This document shows positions 1 to 10,118 of a stretch of DNA of 64,000 nt, piece by piece. The DNA comes from Paenibacillus tyrphae. Its GTDB lineage: Bacteria; Bacillota; Bacilli; Paenibacillales; NBRC-103111. The DNA is taken from positions 186,001 to 250,000 of the forward strand of contig NZ_BSDJ01000011.1 of the NCBI RefSeq assembly GCF_027925525.1. The letters are read 5' to 3'. The first letter of the stretch is position 1; the number at the start of each line of letters is the position of its first letter. The position numbers and the translations under genes are program-made. The notes beneath the pieces are model-generated. The model had not been told where the DNA came from and did no database searches. It was given only the letters and a program-made list of their open reading frames with translations.

Positions 1-356
1 GTTCTTGCGTCGGGCCGAAGGGCATGCGCGTGCAAACGATCGTCGGCGAGCTGAAGGGCGAGAAGATCGACATCGTCCGTTGGATGGAAAGTGTGGAGGA
101 GTATGTCGCCAACGCGCTCAGCCCGTCCAAGGTGCTGGAGGTGCAAGTGTTCGAAGCCGAGAAAATGGCCCGGGTCATCGTGCCAGACTATCAGCTGTCG
201 CTTGCCATCGGCATTAAAGGGCAGAATGCGCGGCTGGCCGCCAAACTGACCGGCTGGAAAATCGACATTAAGAGCGAGACACAAGCCGAGCAGGAGTACG
301 GCCGACCGAAGACATATGCTGAAGAAATGCACCAGGATTCCGTCAGTATCGATTAA
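1..356 (+). CDS. nusA: Transcription termination/antitermination factor NusA, C-terminal part (5' end outside window)
   Basis: This is the 3' end of nusA, open from the window edge (frame beginning at base 3). NusA binds RNA polymerase and nascent RNA and modulates pausing, termination and antitermination. The visible part is the second KH region: a [16 protein letters not shown] stretch at the start, followed by [19 protein letters not shown], the two GxxG-type KH signatures of the family. The protein ends shortly after the KH module, as in Gram-positive NusA, with no C-terminal acidic repeats. It is followed by rnpM, rplGA and infB, the conserved Bacillota order. Only the length of the missing N-terminus is unknown. 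Confidence 0.96.
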   Translation, partial: SCVGPKGMRVQTIVGELKGEKIDIVRWMESVEEYVANALSPSKVLEVQVFEAEKMARVIVPDYQLSLAIGIKGQNARLAAKLTGWKIDIKSETQAEQEYGRPKTYAEEMHQDSVSID

Positions 357-401
357 TTCGCAGACATCGGTCTGACGGCCATGCGGGAGGGGGATGATCC
401 G

Positions 402-716
402 ATGAAACAAAGAAAAATACCTCTGCGTAAATGCGTAGCCTGCCAGCAGATGATGCCTAAGAAAGAACTAATCCGCGTGGTGAAAACGCCGAATGATGAA
501 TTGCTCATCGATTTGACGGGAAAAAAAGCCGGCCGCGGCGCCTATTTGTGCGGTAAACTATCCTGCTTCAAGCTGGCCAAGAAATCGCGTGCGCTGGATC
601 GCGCACTGAAATCGTCGGTCAGTCCGGATATTTACGACGCTCTCGAGCAGGATTTTATTAAAGTGGAAGACGAATTTATTGCCGGAAAAGACGCGGTGGA
701 TGATGAACAAGAATAG
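402..716 (+). CDS. rnpM: YlxR/RnpM family RNA-binding protein
   Basis: Small basic protein of the YlxR family, described in B. subtilis as a modulator of RNase P (RnpM). The family signature is complete: RKCVACQQMMPKKELIRVV near the N-terminus and the GRGAYLC segment about 40 residues later, with two CxxC-like cysteine groupings. An in-frame ATG exists upstream at 381, but the purine-rich GGAGGGGGAT sits just before 402, so the shorter start (MKQRKIPLRK) is preferred, giving 104 residues. Its last codons overlap the start of rplGA, which implies translational coupling in the nusA-infB operon. Confidence 0.93.
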   Translation: MKQRKIPLRKCVACQQMMPKKELIRVVKTPNDELLIDLTGKKAGRGAYLCGKLSCFKLAKKSRALDRALKSSVSPDIYDALEQDFIKVEDEFIAGKDAVDDEQE

Positions 717-1050
717 TGACAAATTTTTCTCGAATCTGGGGCTCGCCATGCGGGCGGGAAAGCTGGTTACCGGTGAAGACATGGTGATCGAATCGGTCCG
801 AAGCGGCGAAACGAAACTTGTGATCGTGGCCGAGGACGCTTCCGCAGGCACCTTCAAGAAAGTGAACGATAAGTGCATTTATTATCAAGTTCCTATCCAT
901 CAGTACGGCCGTCGGGATCAGCTTGGAGCCAGTATCGGTAAAGAAGCGCGAGTCGTCGTTGGGGTAAACGATGCGGGATTTGCGCGGATGTTGTTGAAGC
1001 AGTTAGATCGTACGGAGGTGGACGGTATTGACCAAACAAGACAACAATAA
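703..1050 (+). CDS. rplGA: L7Ae-family ribosomal-like protein (YlxQ/RplGA)
   Basis: L7Ae/L30e-fold protein of about 115 residues, the YlxQ type found between ylxR and infB in Bacillota. Members of the wider family bind kink-turn RNA. The [20 protein letters not shown] start, the [14 protein letters not shown] segment and the later [12 protein letters not shown] strand-turn match this family. Two adjacent ATG codons (700 and 703) are possible starts, both inside the end of rnpM. The 3' end overlaps the TTG start of infB by 23 bases, so it is tightly coupled to both neighbours. Confidence 0.9.
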   Translation: MNKNSDKFFSNLGLAMRAGKLVTGEDMVIESVRSGETKLVIVAEDASAGTFKKVNDKCIYYQVPIHQYGRRDQLGASIGKEARVVVGVNDAGFARMLLKQLDRTEVDGIDQTRQQ

Positions 1051-3727
1051 AGACAAACTCAGAGTGTACGAATATGCCAAATCTTTAAATATGAGCAGTA
1101 AAGAGATCATCACAATTTTAAAAAGACTGGATATTCCGGTCAACAATCATATGAGCGTAATGGAGAATGATGCGGTGTCGAGTGTAGAGAAATTTTTCAG
1201 AGACGTTAAAGCCAATGCAGCAGCAAAACGGAGCGAAGGCGGAGCCAAAACAGGGGATAAGCCGTCCAATCGTCCGGAATCCAAACAACAAACCGTAGCG
1301 GCGCAGCCGAAACCGGAACAGCGCCCGCAAACGGCGCAAGTACAATCGGCTACACCTAAGCAAAACAACAGTGAGGGACAAAACAGACCGCAAGGTCAAG
1401 GTGGCGAAAGCCGTCAAGGCCAAGGCCAGTCCCGTCAGGGCGATCGCCAAGGAAATGATCGTAATCGCGGCGGCCAAGGAGGCCAAGGCGGCGGCTATCG
1501 CGGCGGTCAAGGCCAGGGTCAAGGAGGCCAAGGCGGCGGCTATCGCGGCGGTCAAGGCCAGGGTCAAGGAGGCCAAGGCGGCGGCTATCGCGGCGGCCAA
1601 GGTCAAGGTCAAGGAGGCCAAGGCGGCGGCTATCGCGGCGGCCAAGGTCAAGGTCAAGGAGGCCAAGGCGGCGGCAATCGTGGAGGTCAAGGCGGAGGTC
1701 AACAGGGCCAGCGCCCAGATCAACGCAGAGGCGGCTTCGAGCAGCGCAATAACAGCGGAAACCGCCAGGCGTCCATTCCTCCAAAGCCGACGGCAGCTAC
1801 TATCGGTATGGATGTAGACGATTCGGCAGCGAACAGAGGCGCGAAGAAATCGAAACCGAATAATAATAATAAACGCTTTGAAGATAACCGGGGCGGCAAG
1901 GGTCCGCACAACCGCGGCAGAGCCCAAGGCCGTGGCGGTAGGAATCAGGAGCCTCCGAAACCGAAGATCGATAATACGCCGAAGAAAATTATCGTGCGTG
2001 GAACGATGACTGTAGGCGAGATGGCCAAAGCGCTGCATAAGGACGCTTCCGAAGTCATTAAGAAGCTTCTGTTCCTCGGCGTCATGGCAACCATCAATCA
2101 GGAGCTTGATTTGGATGCGATCCAACTACTTGCATCCGATTACGGTGTGGAAGTCGAGCTGAAAATTCCGGTCGAGGAAGACAAATTCGAACAATTCGAA
2201 GAGCAAGACGAAGAAGCGGATCTGATGGAGCGTCCTCCGGTGGTGACCATCATGGGTCACGTCGACCACGGAAAAACGACTCTGCTCGATGCGATCCGCA
2301 AGACAAGCGTAACCGAAGGCGAAGCGGGCGGTATCACACAGCATATCGGCGCTTACCAGGTAGAAACTCACAACAAAAAGATCACGTTCCTTGATACGCC
2401 GGGTCACGAAGCGTTTACGTCTATGCGTGCCCGCGGCGCACAGGTGACGGATATCACCATTATCGTGGTCGCAGCCGATGACGGCGTCATGCCGCAAACG
2501 GTAGAAGCGATCAGTCACGCCAAAGCGGCGAAAGTGCCGATTATCGTTGCGGTGAACAAAATCGATAAGCCGGATGCGAACCCGGATCGGGTCAAGCAAG
2601 AGTTGACCGAATACGAGCTTGTTCCTGAAGAGTGGGGCGGCGATACGATTTTCTGCAACATTTCCGCGAAGCAAGGGATCGGGCTGGAAAATCTGCTCGA
2701 TATGATTTTGCTTGTCGCTGAAGTGCAGGAGCTTAAAGCCAATCCGAACAAGCGTGCCAGAGGAACGGTCATCGAGGCCGAGCTGGACAAAGGCAAAGGA
2801 CCGGTGGCGCGCATCTTGATCCAACACGGTACGCTTAAAGTGGGCGACAGCTTCGTCGCAGGCGTCTGCTTCGGACGTGTGCGGGCCATGATGAACGATA
2901 AAGGACGCAAGCTGAAAGAAGCCGGGCCTTCGACGCCGGTGGAAATTACCGGTTTGACCGAAGTGCCTCAAGCCGGCGATCCATTCCTGGTCTTCGAGGA
3001 TGAGCGCAAAGCGAGAGATATCGCTGAGAAGCGTGCTATCACGCTACGTCAATCCGAGATGGGCGCGAACGCCCGCGTAACGCTGGACGATCTGTACAAA
3101 CAGATTAAAGAAGGCGAAGTTAAGGACCTTAACGTTATCATTAAAGCGGACGTTCAAGGTTCTGCCGAGGCGCTCAAAGGCTCCTTGGAGAAAATCGACG
3201 TCGAAGGCGCGCGCGTTAAAATTTTGCATAGCGGCGTAGGGGCTATCACCGAGTCCGACGTTATTCTGGCATCGGCTTCCAATGCGATCGTCATCGGCTT
3301 TAACGTCCGTCCGGAGCCGCAAGCGAAAAACACCGCCGAGCAGGAGAAAGTCGATATTCGTCTGCATAGCATCATTTACAAAGTCATGGAAGAAATCGAG
3401 CAAGCGATGAAGGGGCTTCTCGATCCGGAATATAAGGAAGTCGTTATCGGGCATGCCGAAGTCCGCAACATCTTTAAAGTGTCCAAGGTCGGCACGATTG
3501 CGGGCTGCATGGTGACGGACGGCAAAATCGTCCGCTCTGCCGAAGTACGGATTGTCCGCAGCGGAATCGTCGTTTTCGAAGGTAAGATCGACTCGCTGAA
3601 ACGATTCAAGGATGATGCGAAAGAAGTAGCGCAAGGTTACGAATGCGGTATATCTTTGGAGCGTTTTAATGATCTTAAAGAGGGAGACACGATTGAAGCC
3701 TTCGTTATGGAAACTGTAGAGAGGTGA
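1028..3727 (+). CDS. infB: Translation initiation factor IF-2
   Basis: IF-2 is the GTPase that brings fMet-tRNA to the 30S subunit and promotes subunit joining. The start is a TTG preceded by GGAGGTG at the right distance. Residues 1-60 form the first IF2-N helical module. About residues 60-320 are a low-complexity linker rich in Gly, Gln, Arg and Asn that includes five tandem 15-residue repeats (see repeat entry). The second IF2-N module follows ([16 protein letters not shown]), then the G domain with [14 protein letters not shown] near residue 410, DTPGHEAF and NKID. The C-terminal beta-barrel domains are complete. At 899 residues it is long for the family because of the linker. Confidence 0.98.
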   Translation: MTKQDNNKDKLRVYEYAKSLNMSSKEIITILKRLDIPVNNHMSVMENDAVSSVEKFFRDVKANAAAKRSEGGAKTGDKPSNRPESKQQTVAAQPKPEQRPQTAQVQSATPKQNNSEGQNRPQGQGGESRQGQGQSRQGDRQGNDRNRGGQGGQGGGYRGGQGQGQGGQGGGYRGGQGQGQGGQGGGYRGGQGQGQGGQGGGYRGGQGQGQGGQGGGNRGGQGGGQQGQRPDQRRGGFEQRNNSGNRQASIPPKPTAATIGMDVDDSAANRGAKKSKPNNNNKRFEDNRGGKGPHNRGRAQGRGGRNQEPPKPKIDNTPKKIIVRGTMTVGEMAKALHKDASEVIKKLLFLGVMATINQELDLDAIQLLASDYGVEVELKIPVEEDKFEQFEEQDEEADLMERPPVVTIMGHVDHGKTTLLDAIRKTSVTEGEAGGITQHIGAYQVETHNKKITFLDTPGHEAFTSMRARGAQVTDITIIVVAADDGVMPQTVEAISHAKAAKVPIIVAVNKIDKPDANPDRVKQELTEYELVPEEWGGDTIFCNISAKQGIGLENLLDMILLVAEVQELKANPNKRARGTVIEAELDKGKGPVARILIQHGTLKVGDSFVAGVCFGRVRAMMNDKGRKLKEAGPSTPVEITGLTEVPQAGDPFLVFEDERKARDIAEKRAITLRQSEMGANARVTLDDLYKQIKEGEVKDLNVIIKADVQGSAEALKGSLEKIDVEGARVKILHSGVGAITESDVILASASNAIVIGFNVRPEPQAKNTAEQEKVDIRLHSIIYKVMEEIEQAMKGLLDPEYKEVVIGHAEVRNIFKVSKVGTIAGCMVTDGKIVRSAEVRIVRSGIVVFEGKIDSLKRFKDDAKEVAQGYECGISLERFNDLKEGDTIEAFVMETVER
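1478..1702 (+). repeat. Five tandem 45-bp repeats inside the infB linker
   Basis: Five head-to-tail 45-base units start at 1478, 1523, 1568, 1613 and 1658. Each encodes the 15-residue unit [15 protein letters not shown]; the last copy is degenerate (N for Y, GGGQ at its end). Units 1-2 share one set of synonymous bases and units 3-4 share another, which fits recent duplication by slippage or unequal exchange. The unit length is a multiple of three, so copy-number change keeps the frame. Confidence 0.95.
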
Positions 3728-3733
3728 TCCGCT

Positions 3734-4090
3734 ATGGCAAAAATTCGCGTGGGCAGAGTCGGGGAACAAATCAAGAAGGAATTAAGCCAGATCATTCAAT
3801 CCGAACTGAAAGACCCGCGCATCGGTTTCATTACCGTGACCGGCGTCGATGTGACGAATGATTTTTCCCAGGCCAAAGTATACTTGAGCGTGCTTGGCAG
3901 CGACGAACAGAAGGAAGAAACGCTGAAGGCACTCGCCCGCGGCACCGGCTTTATCCGTTCCGAGCTCGGCAAACGAATTCGGATGCGTAAAATTCCGGAA
4001 CTGCTGTTTAAGTTCGACGCCTCGATCGATTACGGCAGCAAGATCGAAACGCTCATTCACCAAATTAACGACGGGAATGCGGAAGCATGA
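3734..4090 (+). CDS. rbfA: Ribosome-binding factor A
   Basis: RbfA is a small KH-fold protein that binds the 30S subunit and helps mature the 5' end of 16S rRNA. The 118-residue length is normal. The N-terminal [23 protein letters not shown] and the following [21 protein letters not shown] strands are typical of the family. It begins six bases after infB with GAGGTGAT as ribosome binding site, and its stop overlaps the start of nrnA (ATGA), which places it in the same operon. Confidence 0.96.
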   Translation: MAKIRVGRVGEQIKKELSQIIQSELKDPRIGFITVTGVDVTNDFSQAKVYLSVLGSDEQKEETLKALARGTGFIRSELGKRIRMRKIPELLFKFDASIDYGSKIETLIHQINDGNAEA

Positions 4091-5073
4091 CCACAGCGGA
4101 ATATGCCGTTCAGCTTCAAGCGGCGGCCGAGTTTATCCGCGAGCAGGATGATTTTCTGGTCGTAGCCCACGTGCAGCCCGACGGCGATGCTGCCGGGTCC
4201 ACGTTTGCGGTCGCTTGGATGCTGCAGTCGTTAAACAAACGATTCACGTTGATCAACGAAGGCCGTATCCCGGATAAGTTCATGTACATGGCCGGGCCTC
4301 ATGCGGTCATCGAATACGAGAAAGCTCCGCCCGAACGCAAGTTCGCGGCGGTGATCTCGGTCGATTGCGCGGATTTCGAACGAATCGGCTCAGTGAGCGA
4401 ATGCTTCGAGCCGGAACGGAAGCTGCTGAACATCGATCATCATGCCACCAATGATGGTTTCGGAACCGTTAATCTGGTGCGTTCCGATGCCGCGGCTACC
4501 GTGGAAGTACTGTACGATCTGGCGCTGGAGCTGAACCTGGAGTTCACGCCGGAACTGAACGATTGTATTTACACCGGTTTGCTGACCGATACGGGAGGCT
4601 TCCGTTATTCCAATACGACGCCGAAAGTGATGCAGATAGCGGCAGATATGCTGGCGCGTGGCGTGAAGGGGCATGAGCTTGCCGAAAGGCTGCTCGAAAC
4701 GATGACGCTTGGTCAAGTATCCTTGCTGAAGCGAAGCCTCAATACATTGTCCTTTGCCCATAGCAATAAGGTGGCTTGGCTGTCCGTCACTTTGGACGAT
4801 TTGTCCGCTACCGATGCATCCAGCGAAGATATGGACGGACTCGTCAACTATGCCCGCAATGTCGAAGGGGTTGAAGTCGGCATGCTGTTTAAGGAAAAAG
4901 AGCCCGGTATCGTTAAAGTCAGCTTCCGCTCCGGAGGCTTGGCCGATGTCGCGGCACTTGCCCAAAAATTCGGCGGCGGCGGGCATGTCAAAGCGGCCGG
5001 CTGTACGATTCGCGGTTCGATGTCCGAAGCGGTTGAGCGAGTCGTTCGGGAAGTAGGGATGGCGCTCGCATGA
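4087..5073 (+). CDS. nrnA: DHH-family oligoribonuclease / pAp phosphatase NrnA
   Basis: DHH/DHHA1 phosphoesterase of 328 residues. NrnA degrades 2-5 nt RNAs and dephosphorylates 3',5'-pAp using Mn2+. The catalytic motifs are all visible in order: [11 protein letters not shown] (motif I), VDCAD (motif II), [12 protein letters not shown] (the DHH motif) and [12 protein letters not shown]. The C-terminal DHHA1 domain ends with [10 protein letters not shown]. It overlaps rbfA by four bases and truB by four bases (ATGA), so translation is coupled through the cluster. Oligoribonucleotide clean-up fits a cluster devoted to RNA and ribosome metabolism. Confidence 0.95.
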   Translation: MTTAEYAVQLQAAAEFIREQDDFLVVAHVQPDGDAAGSTFAVAWMLQSLNKRFTLINEGRIPDKFMYMAGPHAVIEYEKAPPERKFAAVISVDCADFERIGSVSECFEPERKLLNIDHHATNDGFGTVNLVRSDAAATVEVLYDLALELNLEFTPELNDCIYTGLLTDTGGFRYSNTTPKVMQIAADMLARGVKGHELAERLLETMTLGQVSLLKRSLNTLSFAHSNKVAWLSVTLDDLSATDASSEDMDGLVNYARNVEGVEVGMLFKEKEPGIVKVSFRSGGLADVAALAQKFGGGGHVKAAGCTIRGSMSEAVERVVREVGMALA

Positions 5074-6011
5074 CAACGGAATTGGAAGGTATTTTGCCCG
5101 TATGGAAGCCGAAAGGCTTTACTTCCCACGATGTGGTGGCTAAAGTGCGCCGCATCGTTAGAATTAAGCGGATCGGCCATACGGGGACGCTTGATCCGCA
5201 AGTGACAGGCGTCTTGCCGCTTTGCATCGGTAGGGCGACCCGGCTTGTCGAGTACATCCAAGAGCTGCCGAAAGCGTACGAAGCGACTCTGCTTTTGGGA
5301 CTTGCTACCGATACGGAAGACTTGTCGGGGGAAGTGCTGGAGCGGGTGGAGGGTCTTGGAGAACGGTTGACGCCGGAACAAGTGACTGCGGCGGTCTTAA
5401 GCTTTATCGGCGACATCGAACAGGTGCCGCCGATGTATTCTGCGGTCAAGGTGGACGGTAAACGATTGTACGAGCTGGCGCGGCAGGGCGTTCAAGTGGA
5501 GCGGAAATCCCGGACGGTCACCATTTACGGCATCGAAGTGCTGGAGACGGACTGGTCGGGAGATTACCCGCAGGTCAAGTTTCGCGTTGACTGCTCCAAG
5601 GGAACGTATATTCGCACGTTGTGTGCGGATATCGGACAAGCTCTCGGCGTTCCGGCCGTGATGGCGGAGCTGGTGCGAACCTCAACCGGACATATCGGGC
5701 CGGAACGATGCTTGACGCTTGAACAGATTGAAGCTCTCCACAAAAACGGAGAGCTTGCCGGGCGGTTGATTCCGATGGAGCAGGCGGTTGCCCATTTGCC
5801 GTCCGTCCGGCTTTCTTCCGTTCAAGCACAGAAGGCGCTGCAGGGTCAGAAGATTCGCGTCAGTGAAGTGCAGAAGACCGCATTAAACGCCTTTTCGTCT
5901 ACCGGCGAGCGGGCGGTCGCCTGCTTCGCGGAAGAAACCGGTGCGTTAATCGGGCTTTTTGAATGGGATTCGGAACCGGGATTGCTGCTGCCGGTCAAAA
6001 TATTTTCTTGA
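5070..6011 (+). CDS. truB: tRNA pseudouridine(55) synthase TruB
   Basis: TruB converts U55 of the tRNA T-arm to pseudouridine. The catalytic Asp lies in GHTGTLDPQVTGVLPLCIG near residue 40. The family's KAYEATLLLGLATDTEDLSG and FRVDCSKGTYIRTLC motifs follow at the expected spacing. At 313 residues it is slightly longer than average because of the C-terminal extension that stands in for a PUA-like domain. It is in the conserved rbfA-truB-ribF order and overlaps nrnA by four bases. Confidence 0.97.
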   Translation: MTTELEGILPVWKPKGFTSHDVVAKVRRIVRIKRIGHTGTLDPQVTGVLPLCIGRATRLVEYIQELPKAYEATLLLGLATDTEDLSGEVLERVEGLGERLTPEQVTAAVLSFIGDIEQVPPMYSAVKVDGKRLYELARQGVQVERKSRTVTIYGIEVLETDWSGDYPQVKFRVDCSKGTYIRTLCADIGQALGVPAVMAELVRTSTGHIGPERCLTLEQIEALHKNGELAGRLIPMEQAVAHLPSVRLSSVQAQKALQGQKIRVSEVQKTALNAFSSTGERAVACFAEETGALIGLFEWDSEPGLLLPVKIFS

Positions 6012-6057
6012 GCTTGAGCGGTCAAACGCACCAAAGAAATGTAGGTGAAAGACATCC

Positions 6058-7017
6058 ATGGAAACGGTACAGCTATCGTATCCGCTGCCGCAGGACGGCC
6101 GTCCGGACGATTCCGCCAAGGTGCTGGCGATCGGGGATTTCGACGGCGTTCACCTCGGTCACCGGGAAGTGATTCGGAGGGCGGTCGAACGCGGGGCCGA
6201 GCTTCAACTGCCGGCTGCCATCATGACGTTTCATCCGCATCCCAGACAAGTGCTCGGGATGGACAAATACACCAAGCTGCTAACGCCGCTCGCGGCAAAG
6301 CAGGAATTGCTGCGGCAGCTTCAGGTCGACACGACTTATGTCGTGGATTTCAGCGAATCGTTTATGCGCGTAACGCCCGAACAGTTTGTCGAGCACATGC
6401 TAGTGCCGATGAAGGTCAGTACGGTTTTCGTCGGATTTGACTTCACCTTCGGCTACAAGGGCGCAGGGACGCCGGATACGCTCTGTGATTTGGCCAAGGG
6501 GAGATTTACGGTCGAGGTGGTTCGTCCGTTTCACAGGAACGGTGAGAAAGTCAGCAGCACGTTGATTCGCGAATGCCTGCTGCGCGGCGATATTGCCGAA
6601 GCGAATGCACTGCTTGCCCGGCCTTACCGGCTGGAAGGAACAGTCGTGCACGGAGACGGGCGGGGCCGTACCATCGGTTTTCCGACCGCGAATCTTGAGG
6701 TGAGCCAGCCTTACGTTATCCCGGCCAATGGCGTCTATGCCGTACAGGTCACTGTCGGGGGCCGCAAAGTAGGCGGGGTCATGAATGTCGGGGTGAAGCC
6801 TACCTTCGTCACCGGCTTGACCCAGCCCGCGCTGGAGGCGCATTTGTTCGATTTCCACGAAACGATCTATGGAGAGGACGTACAGGTGGAACTGCTCGCG
6901 TTTATTCGGGAAGAACGGAGATTCGCGTCGGTTCAAGAGCTGATTTCCCAGATCGGCCAAGATGCAGATCAAGCGCGCTCGATCCTTGCGGCTCGAAAAA
7001 CGATTCAAAACTCGTAA
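6058..7017 (+). CDS. ribF: Bifunctional riboflavin kinase / FAD synthetase
   Basis: RibF makes FMN from riboflavin and ATP, then adenylates FMN to FAD. The N-terminal nucleotidyltransferase half carries GDFDGVHLGHREVI near residue 23 and the STLIRECLLRGD segment near residue 165. The C-terminal kinase half carries GRGRTIGFPTANLEV and continues to the end. Length (319 residues) is normal. A GTAGGTGA ribosome binding site precedes the ATG. It lies 46 bases after truB, and a promoter and leader for rpsO separate it from the next gene. Confidence 0.97.
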   Translation: METVQLSYPLPQDGRPDDSAKVLAIGDFDGVHLGHREVIRRAVERGAELQLPAAIMTFHPHPRQVLGMDKYTKLLTPLAAKQELLRQLQVDTTYVVDFSESFMRVTPEQFVEHMLVPMKVSTVFVGFDFTFGYKGAGTPDTLCDLAKGRFTVEVVRPFHRNGEKVSSTLIRECLLRGDIAEANALLARPYRLEGTVVHGDGRGRTIGFPTANLEVSQPYVIPANGVYAVQVTVGGRKVGGVMNVGVKPTFVTGLTQPALEAHLFDFHETIYGEDVQVELLAFIREERRFASVQELISQIGQDADQARSILAARKTIQNS

Positions 7018-7023
7018 TTTTAT

Positions 7024-7053
7024 TTTACTTTTATAAACAAACTATGGTATACT
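7024..7053 (+). promoter_or_regulatory. Candidate sigma-A promoter for rpsO
   Basis: TTTACT at 7024-7029 and TATACT at 7048-7053 are separated by 18 bases. This pair begins just after the ribF stop and about 140 bases before rpsO, which leaves a leader long enough for regulation. Confidence 0.6.
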
Positions 7054-7059
7054 ATGAAA

Positions 7060-7190
7060 CGTTGTCGATTCAACATGCTATCGCATGAGGAATACAGGAC
7101 ATCGCATGAACCTTGGCATGGAGAATCGAGTACTCCATCGGTCTCTGGGCCACAGGGGATATACTTATTATTTTCGGAGGTGACTCAATC
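7060..7190 (+). promoter_or_regulatory. rpsO 5' leader with a hairpin; possible S15 autoregulatory site
   Basis: The leader contains a perfect 6-bp stem, ATGGAG at 7118-7123 with CTCCAT at 7133-7138, and ends in a strong TCGGAGGTGA ribosome binding site. Ribosomal protein S15 represses its own translation through leader structures in several bacteria, including Bacillota. That this leader does so is inference; no match to a known S15 leader was computed. Confidence 0.35.
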
Positions 7191-7460
7191 ATGGCATTGA
7201 CACAAGAACGCAAGCAGGAACTGATCCAAACGCACAAAACGCACGAAAGCGACACAGGATCTCCTGAAGTGCAAGTTGCAATTCTTACGGAAAACATCGT
7301 GAACCTGACCAGCCACTTGAAGACGCACAAGAAAGATCATCATTCTCGTCGCGGTCTGCTCAAAATGGTCGGCCAACGCCGTAAGCTTCTGACGTACTTG
7401 AAAAACAAGGACGTCAAACGCTACAGCGCTTTGATCGAAAAACTCGGTCTGCGCCGTTAA
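7191..7460 (+). CDS. rpsO: 30S ribosomal protein S15
   Basis: S15 binds 16S rRNA helices h20-h22 early in 30S assembly. The 89-residue protein has the family hallmarks in order: [33 protein letters not shown], the [19 protein letters not shown] rRNA-binding segment and the [14 protein letters not shown] terminus. An in-frame extension upstream to 7113 is open, but the ATG at 7191 has the ribosome binding site and matches the universal S15 N-terminus. It is monocistronic here, with its own promoter and terminator. Confidence 0.98.
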   Translation: MALTQERKQELIQTHKTHESDTGSPEVQVAILTENIVNLTSHLKTHKKDHHSRRGLLKMVGQRRKLLTYLKNKDVKRYSALIEKLGLRR

Positions 7461-7475
7461 TTCAGCCTTACAACT

Positions 7476-7552
7476 AAAGCAACCACGTTTGTCCTTTGTG
7501 CACGCCGGAACGCCTGGCGTACGGATGCACGGGCTGCGGGGTTGCTTTTTTA
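7476..7552 (+). terminator. Rho-independent terminator after rpsO
   Basis: Outer stem AAAGCAACC (7476-7484) with GGTTGCTTT (7540-7548), inner stem GTGCA/TGCAC, followed by a T run. The long nested hairpin is typical of ribosomal protein operon ends. Confidence 0.85.
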
Positions 7553-7845
7553 AAATATCGGGATACCCCTTAGCTCGGCAATGTGTTCGGAAAGAAATAT
7601 CGTTGCTGCTCATCCACAAGCTGCACTTTTAAGTTACTATTTTCATAAAAAGCAGGAAATACTGACTAATATGCAGAATGGTTAAGGAAGACCGGCGTTT
7701 TGGCGATCCGGAGGCAAGTTTGCCCTGATCGGTCGCTAGGCAATGGCGGTAGTGCGGGGACCCCGGCTTCGATCTAGTGATCCTACATAACGAATTCCGG
7801 GTGTGAAATTTCAAAAGTTTTAAACGAAAATTGAGGAGGTTGAAT
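7553..7845 (+). promoter_or_regulatory. Long non-coding leader upstream of pnp
   Basis: About 290 bases without a credible gene. The second half is GC-rich and self-complementary: GCGATC near 7713 can face GATCGGTCGC near 7725-7735, and CGGGGACCCCG lies near 7757. A possible -10 (TAATAT, 7667-7672) has no convincing -35. Polynucleotide phosphorylase genes often carry structured leaders that control their own expression; that role here is inference. Confidence 0.4.
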
Positions 7846-9948
7846 ATGGAGAAACAAGTGCAGATGGATCTCGGCGGACGTCCGTTGATTCTGGAAACCG
7901 GACGTCTGGCGAAGCAGGCGAATGGCGCTGTCGTTGCGCGCTACGGCGAAACCGTCGTACTTTGTACGGTAACGGCTTCCGCCGAGCCGAAAGATTTGGA
8001 TTTTTTCCCTCTAACCGTGAACTACGAGGAGCGTCTTTATTCGGTCGGTAAAATCCCCGGAGGCTTTATTAAAAGGGAAGGACGTCCCAGCGAGAAAGCG
8101 ATTTTGTCCAGCCGTTTGACGGACCGTCCGATTCGTCCGTTGTTTCCGGAAGGGTTCCGTAATGACGTGCAGATCGTTGCGATCGTTATGAGTGTGGATC
8201 AGGAATGCGCGCCGGAAATTGCGGCCATGATCGGAACCTCCGCAGCGCTCAGCATTTCTGACGTGCCGTTTAACGGTCCAGTGGGTGGCGTCATTGTCGG
8301 CCGGGTGGACGGGCAGTTCGTCATTAACCCGACTCTCGAGCAGTCGGAAAAAAGCGATATCCACCTTGTCGTGGCAGGCACGAAGGATGCCATCATGATG
8401 GTTGAAGCCGGTGCGGAAGAAGTGCCGGAGGAAGTAATGCTGGAAGCGATCATGTTCGGTCATGACGAAATCCGCAAAATCGTTGCCGTTCAGGAACAAT
8501 TCGTGCAGGAAGTCGGCAAGCCAAAAATGGAAGTCAAGCTTCACAGTGTAGATAGCGATGTAAACAAAGCGGTTCGCGAGTTCGCTCAAGCCCGTCTGGT
8601 GGAAGCGGTCAAAATTCCGGAGAAGCATGCGAGACAAGATGCGATCGACGCGATTAACAACGAAGCGAAAGAGCATTTTGCTGCGGTTTACGCCGAAACG
8701 CCGGAGAACATGGCCGATGTCAAAGAAACGCTGTACGATATTGTGAAAGAAGAAGTGCGCCGCTTGATTACGCACGATAAAGTTCGTCCGGACGGACGCG
8801 GGCTTGATGAAATCAGACCGATCGAATGCGACATCAACCTGCTGCCGCGTACGCACGGCTCCGGCTTGTTTACCCGCGGCCAAACGCAGGCACTCAGCGT
8901 ATGTACGCTCGGAGCGCTCGGCGACGTGCAAATTCTCGACGGTCTCGACCTGGAAGAATCGAAGCGGTTTATGCATCATTACAATTTCCCGCCGTTCAGC
9001 GTAGGCGAAGCTCGTCCGCTGCGTGCGCCGGGTCGGCGCGAAATCGGACACGGGGCGCTCGGCGAACGTGCGCTGGAGCCAGTTATTCCTTCTGAAGTCG
9101 ACTTCCCGTATACGATCCGGCTGGTTTCCGAGGTGCTGGAATCGAACGGTTCGACTTCGCAGGCAAGCATTTGCGCGAGTACACTGGCGATGATGGATGC
9201 GGGCGTTCCGATCAAAGCTCCGGTAGCAGGCGTAGCCATGGGTCTGATCAAAGACGGAGAGCATTACTCGATCTTGACGGACATCCAGGGGATGGAGGAC
9301 CACCTCGGCGATATGGACTTTAAAGTGGCAGGTACCGCCAAAGGGGTTACTGCGCTGCAGATGGATATCAAAATCGACGGCATCGACCGGGCCATTTTGA
9401 CGGATGCGCTGGAGCAGGCGAAAAAAGGCCGCATGCATATTTTGAACAAAATGTTGGATCGTATTTCACAGCCAAAATCGGACCTGTCGCCTTATGCGCC
9501 GAAAATCGTCACGATGCAGATCAACCCGGACAAGATCCGCGATGTCATCGGAGCAGGCGGCAAAATCATCAACAAGATCATCGAAGAAACCGGCGTAAAA
9601 ATCGACATCGAGCAGGATGGCCGCGTCTTCATCGCTTCGTCCAACAGTGAGATGAACGAAAAAGCGCGTCAAATCATCGAAGGCATCGTCCGCGAAGTCA
9701 TCGTCGGGGAAACGTATCTCGGTACTGTGAAGCGGATCGAAAAGTTCGGCGCCTTCGTCGAAATTTTACCGGGCAAAGAAGGCTTGGTGCATATTTCCCA
9801 GTTGTCGACCGAGCGGGTAGGCAAGGTGGAAGATGTCGTCAAGATCGGCGATACGATTACGGTGAAAGTAACGGAGATCGACAACCAAGGCCGTGTCAAT
9901 TTATCGCGTAAAGCGGTATTGACGGCGCAAGTTCCAGCCCAAACCTAA
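7846..9948 (+). CDS. pnp: Polyribonucleotide nucleotidyltransferase (PNPase)
   Basis: PNPase degrades RNA 3' to 5' by phosphorolysis and is the main such exonuclease in Bacillota. The 700-residue protein has two RNase PH-like domains (the second with [17 protein letters not shown]), then a KH domain near residue 560 ([20 protein letters not shown]) and an S1 domain near residue 625 onward ([19 protein letters not shown]). The TTG at 7831 is part of the ribosome binding site TTGAGGAGG, so ATG 7846 ([10 protein letters not shown]) is the start. It follows rpsO as in many bacteria but has its own long leader. Confidence 0.98.
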   Translation: MEKQVQMDLGGRPLILETGRLAKQANGAVVARYGETVVLCTVTASAEPKDLDFFPLTVNYEERLYSVGKIPGGFIKREGRPSEKAILSSRLTDRPIRPLFPEGFRNDVQIVAIVMSVDQECAPEIAAMIGTSAALSISDVPFNGPVGGVIVGRVDGQFVINPTLEQSEKSDIHLVVAGTKDAIMMVEAGAEEVPEEVMLEAIMFGHDEIRKIVAVQEQFVQEVGKPKMEVKLHSVDSDVNKAVREFAQARLVEAVKIPEKHARQDAIDAINNEAKEHFAAVYAETPENMADVKETLYDIVKEEVRRLITHDKVRPDGRGLDEIRPIECDINLLPRTHGSGLFTRGQTQALSVCTLGALGDVQILDGLDLEESKRFMHHYNFPPFSVGEARPLRAPGRREIGHGALGERALEPVIPSEVDFPYTIRLVSEVLESNGSTSQASICASTLAMMDAGVPIKAPVAGVAMGLIKDGEHYSILTDIQGMEDHLGDMDFKVAGTAKGVTALQMDIKIDGIDRAILTDALEQAKKGRMHILNKMLDRISQPKSDLSPYAPKIVTMQINPDKIRDVIGAGGKIINKIIEETGVKIDIEQDGRVFIASSNSEMNEKARQIIEGIVREVIVGETYLGTVKRIEKFGAFVEILPGKEGLVHISQLSTERVGKVEDVVKIGDTITVKVTEIDNQGRVNLSRKAVLTAQVPAQT

Positions 9949-9953
9949 TTTAA

Positions 9954-10010
9954 CGCTTGAGATTTCAAGCGAGCATGCAGAAAGAGCCAGAGCAGTCTGT
10001 CTCTTTTTTG
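9954..10010 (+). terminator. Tandem hairpins and terminator after pnp
   Basis: Two consecutive hairpins: CGCTTGA/TCAAGCG (9954-9960 with 9965-9971), then AAAGAG/CTCTTT (9981-9986 with 10001-10006) followed by TTTTTTG. The second has the U-tract of an intrinsic terminator. Confidence 0.75.
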
Positions 10011-10118
10011 TTTGTCCGAAAATCCGGATTTCAGCTAGCGGCACTCTCTAGATGTTGGTCTAAACCTGTCCTGCCGGGCATAAGATGGGGACAAACAGGT
10101 GTGGACAGGAGAATGGGC

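Noticed and set aside
1118..2125. Long minus-strand and alternative-frame reading frames rich in Ala/Leu opposite the infB linker
   Set aside because: They are by-products of the low-complexity tandem repeat, have no ribosome binding site or family, and lie over a clear IF-2 gene.
7113..7190. An N-terminal extension of rpsO starting at 7113
   Set aside because: The extension has no ribosome binding site, and S15 proteins begin at the MALTQERK position.
7750..7770. A 14-base match (inverse) between the pnp leader and copy B of the structured element (CCGGGGTCCCCGCA)
   Set aside because: The shared string is nearly palindromic and the flanks do not match, so chance similarity is likely.
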